Shown here in pieces: positions 1 through 4,786 of a stretch of DNA of 5,465 nucleotides (position 1 is its first letter; each line of letters starts with the position of its first letter). Position numbers and translations under genes: made by a program. Where the stretch lies: contig JAISRV010000209.1 in assembly GCA_031273445.1 (NCBI GenBank), positions 1 to 5,465 of the forward strand. The letters are read 5' to 3'. The stretch is from Candidatus Adiutrix sp. (GTDB lineage Bacteria; Desulfobacterota; Desulfarculia; Adiutricales; Adiutricaceae). The notes beneath the pieces are model-generated. The model was not told the DNA's origin and made no database searches. It saw only the letters and a list, made by a program, of their open reading frames with translations.

Positions 1-106
1 CTATCGCAGCGTTCTTTTGGAAGACAGGCGGGTCAAAGGCCAGGCGGAAATGGTGGTCGGCAAGCCTTATTACTGGGCCTGGCTGGCGGCCGAGAGAATC
101 TCTTAA
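1..106. repeat. left copy of a direct repeat flanking the ATPase/DUF4276 cassette
   Basis: Bases 1-106 match 2032-2137 at 104 of 106 positions, read directly; the first 99 bases are identical. The match stops right after the shared stop codon: the left copy continues GGGGACGG and the right copy CCGCCAAA. The left limit is unknown because the repeat reaches the window edge. Confidence 0.95.
2..106 (+). CDS. 3' end of an unidentified gene (partial, starts before the window)
   Basis: The frame is open from base 2 to a TAA at 104-106 and encodes 34 residues ending YYWAWLAAERIS. I do not recognise the family. The reading is supported by a second copy of the same 34 codons at 2033-2137: the two nucleotide differences are a synonymous Ile codon change (ATC/ATA, base 100) and a TAA/TGA stop swap (base 105), so both copies keep protein and stop position. 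The segment is Arg- and Trp-containing with no obvious motif or membrane helix. The upstream part is outside the window, so this could be the intact host gene whose 3' end was duplicated, or the tail of a separate upstream cassette. The next gene starts 55 bases after the stop and may be co-transcribed. Confidence 0.55.
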   Translation, partial: YRSVLLEDRRVKGQAEMVVGKPYYWAWLAAERIS

Positions 107-161
107 GGGGACGGGACGACTATTTCTTCAATATCCGGAACCTTAGCGCAAGGAGAATGAA

Positions 162-1268
162 ATGCCGGCTCCATTAACAAAACTGTCTATACGTAATTTC
201 AAGTCAATCAAACAAATGGATGAGCTGACTCTGAACACGGGCATCAATGTTTTGATTGGAGCCAACGGCGCGGGGAAAAGTAATCTAATCAGTTTTTTCG
301 CCATGCTTGGGGCTATGGCTAAAGGCGAGCTTCAGCAATATAGCCTTAGTAACGGCGGGCCGGATTCTCTTTTCTTCAACGGCAATTATGATAATGACAA
401 AAATCTGGCGGCCGAATTGACTTTTATGTCAAACGTCTATGCTTTCTCTCTAAAAGGCGGCGTTGGCGATTCTTTGTCGCTGGTTGAGGAAAAAACAGCC
501 GTTGACGGCCGTTGGCAGTCATACTTAAACTGTGGCCGCGAGGCCAGGCTGTCCACCTGGGCAAATAGAGCCGGCGACATGGTTTGTCGGCATATACAGC
601 AAGCTATTTCCAGTTGGCGCATCTATCATTTTCAATATACCGGATCAGCCTCGCCTTTGCGTCGGGCCTCTTCAATTCATGACTGCAATTTTTATTACTC
701 AGACGGCTCCAACCTTAGCTCATTTTTGTGGGGGCTCAAAAAAGATCATCCCGCGGTTTTTGACAAAATTGAAAATGCCGTGAGGCAGATTTTACCTTCT
801 TTCTCCGGTTTTGATTTAGCTGCCGTCAAAGATGAGAGCCAACCGGACAACCGGCGCGTCTGGCTGTATTGGCGGCAAAAAAATTCTGAATACCGATATA
901 AGCCTTGGCAGTTTTCTGACGGCGCCGTCCGGTTTATCGCCTTAGCCGCCGCGCTTTTGCAGCCGGAGCCGCCCACAACCGTCATAATTGACGAGCCGGA
1001 GTTGGGTTTGCATCCACATGCCTTAAGTGTTTTTGCCGGGCTGATGCATGAAGCCGCCTTATCCGGAACACAATTGATAATCGCCACGCAGAACCCGGAG
1101 CTGTTAAACAGTCTGGAGGCCGATAATATCATCACTGTTAATCAGGTCGGCGGCGAAAGCCTCTTTGAGCGTTTATCGAGTTCCGAGTTGGAAGATTGGC
1201 TGGAAGAATACACTCTGGGCGAACTTTTTAGCCGCAATATTATTCAGGCCGGCCTGACCTGTGCATAA
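162..1268 (+). CDS. AAA/ABC-type (SMC-like) ATPase, first gene of a two-gene cassette
   Basis: This 368-aa protein reads as a predicted ATP-binding protein of the AAA_15/AAA_21, COG4637-like group, with an ABC/SMC-type nucleotide-binding fold. Visible motifs: an N-terminal strand LSIRNFKSI (residues 8-16); Walker A GANGAGKS (33-40); an ABC-signature-like segment FSDGAVRF (251-258); Walker B VIIDEPELGLHP starting at 274, with catalytic D277-E278; and an H-switch-like ATQNPELL from 308 with Gln where many ABC ATPases have His. The middle (about 90-230) is the variable insert typical of the group and has no motif I recognise. The start is ATG 162, preceded by AAGGAG at 150-155 with a 6-nt spacer. 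The 3' end overlaps the DUF4276 gene by 8 bases, so the two are probably translationally coupled and act together. Base composition is lower than in the flagellins (26 of 60 G+C at 241-300 versus 45 of 60 at 3301-3360, counted by hand), consistent with acquisition. ATPase identity is firm; the biological role is unknown, possibly defence. Confidence 0.9.
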   Translation: MPAPLTKLSIRNFKSIKQMDELTLNTGINVLIGANGAGKSNLISFFAMLGAMAKGELQQYSLSNGGPDSLFFNGNYDNDKNLAAELTFMSNVYAFSLKGGVGDSLSLVEEKTAVDGRWQSYLNCGREARLSTWANRAGDMVCRHIQQAISSWRIYHFQYTGSASPLRRASSIHDCNFYYSDGSNLSSFLWGLKKDHPAVFDKIENAVRQILPSFSGFDLAAVKDESQPDNRRVWLYWRQKNSEYRYKPWQFSDGAVRFIALAAALLQPEPPTTVIIDEPELGLHPHALSVFAGLMHEAALSGTQLIIATQNPELLNSLEADNIITVNQVGGESLFERLSSSELEDWLEEYTLGELFSRNIIQAGLTCA

Positions 1269-1974
1269 GCCAAATATCATTATAATTGTTGAAGGACAAA
1301 GTGAATTTAGCGCATTTAGACGCGTTTTGGCGCCGTATTTGCTTAGGCTGGGTTTAATCTGCATCTTTCCAATTATTGGCAAAACAGGGAAGATAAAAGG
1401 CGGTCACAAAGATTTTTCGATCTTGTGTTCCATGGTTAGAAATTTTGCCGCCCAGTTCCCTGGCGTTTATATTTCCGCCTTTTTCGATTATTACGGCATA
1501 AATCCAAAATGGCCTGGAGTTTTTGAAGGCAAAAATCAGGCTTGTGAGCCGCATGAAAAGGCTGGTTTGATCGAAAGCGCCATACTTCAGTCGGTCATTG
1601 AAGGAGACTGCGGTCGTCTATGGTCTGGTCATTTTTTCCCATACATTCAATTGCACGAGTTGGAAGCCCTTTGGTTTGCCGATACAGACATCATGGCCTC
1701 GATTTTATCTCCAAAAAGAGCCGATATTGATTTGAAAGTACAGTTTTCTCAAATCAAACAACAGTTTAATGGACGCAGCGAAATGATAAACGACAGTCCG
1801 GGCGCGGCGCCGTCAAAACGTATCGAGCAATTTGCTTTATACCAAAAAGGCAAAAGCGCCCAAAGCCAGAGCGCCCCACTTATGGAAAAAATTGGTTTGG
1901 ACAAAATACGCCAAGAATGTCCGCGGTTTAACCAGTGGCTGACTAAACTGGAAAGCATAAAGCATGAACCTTAA
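1261..1974 (+). CDS. DUF4276 family protein (Toprim-like), partner of the ATPase
   Basis: A 237-aa protein matching the DUF4276 pattern along its length: an N-terminal hydrophobic strand ending in VEGQSE (residues 10-15, E11 in the position of the Toprim Glu), FFDYYG with D76, HELEALWF (132-139), APSKRI with S185-K186-R187, and a C-terminal GLDKIRQECPRFNQWL. The acidic residues after predicted beta strands resemble a Toprim metal site, which would suggest a nuclease or related phosphoryl-transfer activity; that activity is inference. The start is GTG 1261, inside the end of the ATPase gene; the next in-frame candidate (TTG 1327) would remove the VEGQSE motif, so GTG is preferred. No good Shine-Dalgarno is visible, which fits translational coupling to the upstream ATPase. 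Length is normal for the family. Genes of this family commonly sit directly behind an ATPase of this type. Toprim-type proteins paired with ABC/SMC-like ATPases occur in several anti-phage systems, so an abortive-infection-like effector is one reasonable hypothesis. Confidence 0.9.
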   Translation: MHKPNIIIIVEGQSEFSAFRRVLAPYLLRLGLICIFPIIGKTGKIKGGHKDFSILCSMVRNFAAQFPGVYISAFFDYYGINPKWPGVFEGKNQACEPHEKAGLIESAILQSVIEGDCGRLWSGHFFPYIQLHELEALWFADTDIMASILSPKRADIDLKVQFSQIKQQFNGRSEMINDSPGAAPSKRIEQFALYQKGKSAQSQSAPLMEKIGLDKIRQECPRFNQWLTKLESIKHEP

Positions 1975-2137
1975 TTTCGCCCCGCGATGGTCATTAGCTG
2001 GGAGACGGACGGCTATTCTGGCCCGGGGCGGCTATCGCAGCGTTCTTTTGGAAGACAGGCGGGTCAAAGGCCAGGCGGAAATGGTGGTCGGCAAGCCTTA
2101 TTACTGGGCCTGGCTGGCGGCCGAGAGAATATCTTGA
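1964..2137 (+). CDS. 57-codon ORF carrying the second copy of the repeated gene 3' end
   Basis: The ORF runs from ATG 1964 to TGA 2135-2137 and overlaps the last 11 bases of the DUF4276 gene in another frame. It starts MNLNFAPRW and ends YYWAWLAAERIS. It is strongly basic (eight Arg, two Lys, four acidic residues), has three Trp, and shows no family I know. The last 34 codons duplicate positions 2-103, with the reading frame and stop kept. Only a weak GGAAAG (1950-1955) precedes the ATG, so translation would depend on coupling to DUF4276. The DNA turns GC-rich right after the DUF4276 stop, so this may be a truncated host-gene fragment that acquired a start codon at the cassette junction, rather than a genuine third cassette gene. 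Both readings fit what is visible. Confidence 0.45.
   Translation: MNLNFAPRWSLAGRRTAILARGGYRSVLLEDRRVKGQAEMVVGKPYYWAWLAAERIS
2032..2137. repeat. right copy of the direct repeat flanking the cassette
   Basis: Matches 1-106 with two substitutions (2131 A versus C, 2136 G versus A), offset 2031 bases. Recombination between the copies would remove one repeat and the whole ATPase/DUF4276 cassette (about 2.03 kb) and leave one intact gene 3' end. No short terminal inverted repeats, transposase or integrase are visible. Confidence 0.95.
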
Positions 2138-2145
2138 CCGCCAAA

Positions 2146-2196
2146 TGAAGACGCCCCTACGGGAACTGTCCATTCTCGTAGGGGCTATTTACTTCA
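2146..2196 (+). terminator. stem-loop after the cassette, weak terminator candidate
   Basis: GCCCCTACG (2153-2161) pairs perfectly with CGTAGGGGC (2177-2185) around a 15-nt loop. An outer TGAAG (2146-2150) also pairs with CTTCA (2192-2196). Only TATTTA follows the main stem, so termination would be weak. Because it lies 15 bases past the stop of the small ORF it probably marks the 3' end of that transcript, but it could equally be a dispersed palindromic repeat. Confidence 0.5.
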
Positions 2197-2224
2197 GTCT
2201 GATCAATTCGGGGGACTGGCCCCA

Positions 2225-2262
2225 GGGCCGGGAGCGTCAGCGCGCTTCCGGCCCGTTTATTT
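2225..2262 (+). terminator. Rho-independent terminator
   Basis: GGGCCGGGAGCG (2225-2236) pairs with CGCTTCCGGCCC (2243-2254), 12 pairs including one G-U, with a 6-nt loop (2237-2242), followed by GTTTATTT. It is a better terminator than the stem-loop just upstream and should insulate the flagellin unit from cassette transcription. Confidence 0.8.
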
Positions 2263-2282
2263 AATATGACCCTTCATTCCCG

Positions 2283-2318
2283 CCGCGGCCGGGCGCCGCG
2301 CCCATAAGCGCGCCGCGG
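2283..2318. repeat. GC-rich nested inverted repeat in the intergenic region
   Basis: CCGCGGC (2283-2289) pairs with GCCGCGG (2312-2318), and inside it GGGCG (2291-2295) pairs with CGCCC (2299-2303). There is no T tract on either side, so it is not an intrinsic terminator. Function unknown; it lies about 75 bases upstream of the flagellin promoter. The rest of 2138-2390 holds only the two stem-loops and an A-rich stretch before the promoter; I see no gene. Confidence 0.5.
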
Positions 2319-2347
2319 AGACGCTCCAGCCGCGCTTGAGAAAAATC

Positions 2348-2376
2348 TAAAGTCATTTTCCGAAAAACGCGAATAA
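2348..2376 (+). promoter_or_regulatory. possible degenerate upstream sigma-28 promoter
   Basis: CTAAAGTC at 2347-2354 exactly repeats the octamer around the -35 of the main flagellin promoter (2390-2397). TAAA (2348-2351) is followed, 17 bases later, by GCGAATAA (2369-2376), six of eight matches to the GCCGATAA consensus. It could be a tandem weak promoter or a decayed copy; spacing is one or two bases longer than usual. Confidence 0.25.
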
Positions 2377-2390
2377 GGGTTAAAAAAGGC

Positions 2391-2418
2391 TAAAGTCGCG
2401 CCTCAGCTTAACCGATAT
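2391..2418 (+). promoter_or_regulatory. sigma-28 (FliA) promoter of the first flagellin gene
   Basis: TAAAGTCG (2391-2398) and ACCGATAT (2411-2418) match the sigma-28 consensus TAAAGTTT / GCCGATAA; the gap from TAAA to the -10 is 16 bases against the usual 15. The second flagellin gene has the same spacing and the same ACCGATA, which strongly supports the call. Transcription should start near 2425 and give a leader of about 175 bases. Confidence 0.85.
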
Positions 2419-2532
2419 ATAAATATGAGAACGGCCTGACAGCGTTTGTCGGGCGGCGACGGGTCTTGGTTTTGCGGCAAACGGCCTCGGCGCCGGTTTC
2501 CGGGAGTCGAAAGTTCGTCGTTATCGTCGCCG

Positions 2533-2592
2533 GCCCGCCCGGTTGAACATGGAAGAAAGCGGCGGGCGATGTTGCGCCAGTTTCAAGGAGGA
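2533..2592 (+). promoter_or_regulatory. leader hairpin with GGA loop plus Shine-Dalgarno: candidate CsrA binding region
   Basis: GCCCGCC (2533-2539) pairs with GGCGGGC (2561-2567), placing ACATGGAAG (2547-2555) in the loop. This matches the CsrA consensus ACANGGANGU at nine of ten positions. The Shine-Dalgarno TCAAGGAGGA (2583-2592) is itself a partial CsrA site, with its GGA 36 bases downstream of the first. CsrA is known to repress flagellin mRNAs through such paired sites in Bacillus and Campylobacter; its use here is inference. Confidence 0.45.
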
Positions 2593-2599
2593 ACTTGCC

Positions 2600-3278
2600 A
2601 TGGCCTTAATCATCAACAACAACCTGATGGCGGCCAACGCTTCCAGGAATTTGGGCGGCAATTACAATAAGCTTGCCGTCAGCATCCAGCGCCTTTCGTC
2701 GGGCCTGCGCATCAACAGCGCCGCCGACGACGCGGCGGGTCTGGCCATCCGCGAAATGATGCGGGCCGACATCGCCGTGACCCAGCAGGGCATTCGCAAC
2801 GCGGCCGACGCCGTCAGCATGATTCAGACGGCCGACGGCGCCCTAGGCGTCATCGACGAGAAGCTGACGCGCATGAAGGAACTGGCCGAACAGGCCGCCA
2901 CCGGCACCTACACCACGGTGCAGCGCGATATCATCAATTCCGAATACCAGCAGATGGCCAGGGAAATCGACCGCATCGCCAGCGCCACCAACTTCAACGG
3001 CCTCAAGCTCCTCGACGGCTCCATCAACCAGCAGCACGGCGGGCAGGGCGTCAAAATCCATTTCGGCCTCGGCAACAAAGCCGCTGAAGATTACTATTTC
3101 GTCAACCTCGGCGACGCGCGGGCCACCAGTTCCACGGGCCTCAGGGTCGGCGGCGACGCCAGAAACGACGTCTGGGCCCAGGGCGGGGCGACCGCCCTTT
3201 ACGGCCAGGCCGCGGGCTGCTGCGCCGGCGGCTTTGAGTCGCTGAACGGGGCCGACGCCTTCACCAGCGGCCAGGTCT
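2600..3278. repeat. flagellin gene tandem duplication, first copy of the shared 5' region
   Basis: Aligns without gaps to 4787-5465 (offset 2187). Identical DNA runs include about 53 bases starting at CTGGCCATCC (codons 48-65) and about 49 bases starting at GGCCACCAGT (3120s, matching 5307 onward). Synonymous sites are unchanged inside these runs although other parts differ at many third positions, a pattern of recent duplication with gene conversion. Confidence 0.85.
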
Positions 3279-4426
3279 TCGCCTACGGCTACAACTGGGA
3301 CTGGCAGGGCGGCGACGGCGACGCGCTCCTGACCGGCCGGTATACGGCCGGCCTGTACCAGGTCAATGCCGGCGACAGCCTGCAGGATCTGGTCGACAAA
3401 GTCAACGCCGGAACCCAGAGCCGGGTGGGCATAAGGTTCGGCTCAGGCGACGTGAGCGCCGGCGATGTGGTGGGCGCCAACATGAGCGCCTTCGCCGTCT
3501 GCGTCGGGAACGAAGCTTATGTCTGGGGAAGTTCCGCCGCGGCCGGCCGGGAGTTGGACAGCACTAAAACCGTCACCGTGGCCGGCTCCAACGCCGACGC
3601 GAACATGGGGCAGGCTTTCACCAGCGCCGTCAACCATAACGCCGGCTCCCAATTCTGGGCCGTGTGGGACGGGAGCGCCAGCACGGTTTACGTTTTCGCC
3701 AAGGACGGCGGCGACAACAACAACCTCACGGCCTGCGAACAGGGCGTAGGCATGACCTGCGCCGCCGTCAGCGTGACCGGGCAGCTCTGGCTTTCCGCGG
3801 TCAGCTTCCTGAATGTGGCCTCCAACCAGACTAGTCAGTCCGGGGCCAATTTCAGCCTGGGCGGCGAAAAATGGGCCTCCATGCGGGCGGTGCAGAGTAA
3901 GGGCTTAAACGGCGAAGAGGTCTGGAACGTCGTTTTGAGCGGGCGCGACGTCGGCCGGGGCCGCAACCTGTGGATAGCCGACGTCGGCGACAGCGCTTCC
4001 GACAATTTCAGCACCGCCGCCGGGGCGGCCATGCGCCTTAACGGCATGTCGGGGGTTACCCACATAGGCGGCATGGGCCAGAACCACTTCATCGAGGTGC
4101 AGAACGCGGACAACGCGCCTTGGCGCGGCGCGGAAATACGCACCCAGTCCAGCGCTCAGGAAGCTCTGGACGCCCTGAGCGAGGCCATCCTCCAAAAAGA
4201 CAAAATCAGGGCCGACCTGGGCGCCGTCCAGAACCGGCTGGAAAACACCATGACCCAGCTTGAGATCCAGGGCGAGAACCTCCTGGCCGCGGAAAGCCGC
4301 ATCTCGGATGTGGACATGGCCAGAGAAATGACGGAATTCACCAAAAACAACATACTGGTGCAGGCCGGCGTCGGCATGTTGGCTCAGGCCAACTCCATGG
4401 CTCAACTGGCCCTCAGCCTGCTGTAG
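2600..4426 (+). CDS. fliC: flagellin, large form with Cys/Trp-rich central domain
   Basis: This 608-aa protein is the structural subunit of the flagellar filament, exported by the flagellar type III system. The N-terminal D0/D1 domain (about 1-170) opens MALIINNNLMAANASRN and carries the conserved LSSGLRINSAADDAAGLAIR stretch. The C-terminal D1/D0 domain (about 518-608) has RADLGAVQNRLENT, ESRISDVDMAREM and ends LALSLL. Between them lies a surface region of roughly 340 residues, so the protein is longer than a typical 270-500 aa flagellin. It includes a segment resembling the Flagellin_IN motif (about 253-280, YQVNAGDSLQDLVDKVNAG). Odd features: five Cys (207, 208, 301, 379, 387) and eleven Trp, all central; flagellins usually have almost none. 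The start is ATG 2600, 8 bases after AAGGAGG (2585-2591); the frame is open back to a TTG at 2543, but that extension lacks a ribosome site and is absent from the paralogue. It is transcribed from a sigma-28 promoter with its own terminator, hence monocistronic. Confidence 0.97.
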   Translation: MALIINNNLMAANASRNLGGNYNKLAVSIQRLSSGLRINSAADDAAGLAIREMMRADIAVTQQGIRNAADAVSMIQTADGALGVIDEKLTRMKELAEQAATGTYTTVQRDIINSEYQQMAREIDRIASATNFNGLKLLDGSINQQHGGQGVKIHFGLGNKAAEDYYFVNLGDARATSSTGLRVGGDARNDVWAQGGATALYGQAAGCCAGGFESLNGADAFTSGQVFAYGYNWDWQGGDGDALLTGRYTAGLYQVNAGDSLQDLVDKVNAGTQSRVGIRFGSGDVSAGDVVGANMSAFAVCVGNEAYVWGSSAAAGRELDSTKTVTVAGSNADANMGQAFTSAVNHNAGSQFWAVWDGSASTVYVFAKDGGDNNNLTACEQGVGMTCAAVSVTGQLWLSAVSFLNVASNQTSQSGANFSLGGEKWASMRAVQSKGLNGEEVWNVVLSGRDVGRGRNLWIADVGDSASDNFSTAAGAAMRLNGMSGVTHIGGMGQNHFIEVQNADNAPWRGAEIRTQSSAQEALDALSEAILQKDKIRADLGAVQNRLENTMTQLEIQGENLLAAESRISDVDMAREMTEFTKNNILVQAGVGMLAQANSMAQLALSLL

Positions 4427-4435
4427 CCGCTTCAA

Positions 4436-4470
4436 CGGGCGGCGCGTCTTCCGCGCCGCCCGTTTTTATT
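4436..4470 (+). terminator. strong Rho-independent terminator of the first flagellin gene
   Basis: CGGGCGGCGCG (4436-4446) pairs perfectly with CGCGCCGCCCG (4452-4462) around TCTTC, followed by TTTTTATT. It starts nine bases after the stop codon. Confidence 0.95.
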
Positions 4471-4472
4471 GC

Positions 4473-4516
4473 TCGCCTCCAACTGATCAGGCGAACCTCA
4501 AGCTTTCTGTTCGCCT
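4473..4516. repeat. TCGCCT inverted/direct repeat trio upstream of the second flagellin promoter
   Basis: TCGCCT occurs at 4473-4478 and 4511-4516, with AGGCGA between them at 4489-4494. The middle element can pair with either neighbour; with the right one the stem extends to 8 bp (AGGCGAAC 4489-4496 with GTTCGCCT 4509-4516). It ends 27 bases before the -35 element, so it would not be in the sigma-28 transcript. It could be an operator or a chance palindrome. Confidence 0.35.
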
Positions 4517-4543
4517 ACAATCAATAGCGCCTTTAAAAAATAT

Positions 4544-4571
4544 TAAAGCGATTCCCCATGACGACCGATAC
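4544..4571 (+). promoter_or_regulatory. sigma-28 (FliA) promoter of the second flagellin gene
   Basis: TAAAG (4544-4548) and ACCGATAC (4564-4571) are separated, from TAAA, by 16 bases, exactly as in the first flagellin promoter; the bases between differ. Expected transcription start is near 4578, giving a leader of about 210 bases. That leader (4578-4786) holds no credible gene. Confidence 0.85.
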
Positions 4572-4718
4572 GGAAAAGTAAGAAAAGCGTGTCTTTCTTT
4601 ATGAGGCTGGTCTGGTCCCGAGACTTATGGCCTTATGGAGAAAAACGCCTTCTCCCGCTTTCGCGCCCGGCGGAACCTGGCCGAATTCGCGGGAAAACAG
4701 CCTTAGCCCGGGGTTTAA

Positions 4719-4780
4719 GGCCTGGTCACGGAAGGCCAGGCCGCAACGCCCGCCAATATTCACGCCGGCTTCAAGGAGGA
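4719..4780 (+). promoter_or_regulatory. leader hairpin with GGA loop plus Shine-Dalgarno of the second flagellin: candidate CsrA region
   Basis: GGCCTGG (4719-4725) pairs with CCAGGCC (4736-4742), leaving a 10-nt loop that contains TCACGGAAG (4726-4734), eight of ten matches to ACANGGANGU when the next base is included. The Shine-Dalgarno TCAAGGAGGA (4771-4780) is identical to that of the first gene over ten bases and lies 45 bases downstream, GGA to GGA. The same architecture in a leader that otherwise differs from the first supports a shared post-transcriptional control. Confidence 0.45.
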
Positions 4781-4786
4781 ATGACC

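Noticed and set aside
746..1135. Minus-strand ORF opposite the ATPase
   Set aside because: It is the complement of the conserved Walker B region; no recognisable protein features.
1..2137. Classical insertion sequence or integron cassette
   Set aside because: No transposase or integrase, no terminal inverted repeats at the repeat edges, and no attC-type core sites. The duplication is at least 106 bases, far longer than an IS target duplication.
2543..2599. N-terminal extension of the first flagellin by 19 codons
   Set aside because: No Shine-Dalgarno before TTG 2543 or ATG 2549, the strong AAGGAGG sits right before ATG 2600, and the paralogue has no such extension.
2138..2599. CRISPR array, tRNA or riboswitch in the intergenic stretches
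   Set aside because: There are no regularly spaced repeats, no cloverleaf or conserved T-loop sequence, and no riboswitch core I recognise; only stem-loops and promoter elements.
2446..2670. Plus-strand ORF covering the flagellin leader and first codons in another frame
   Set aside because: It overlaps the flagellin start out of frame, has no ribosome site and reads through the leader hairpin; a by-product of GC-rich DNA.
3905..4435. Long minus-strand ORF (176 codons) opposite the flagellin C-terminal region
   Set aside because: It lies wholly antisense to a well-conserved coding region of high GC, where long spurious ORFs are expected; no ribosome site or family motif is visible.
4781..4786. 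Alternative in-frame ATG two codons upstream of the second flagellin start
   Set aside because: It is one base from the Shine-Dalgarno, too close for initiation; ATG 4787 has a 7-base spacer and gives the conserved MALV start.
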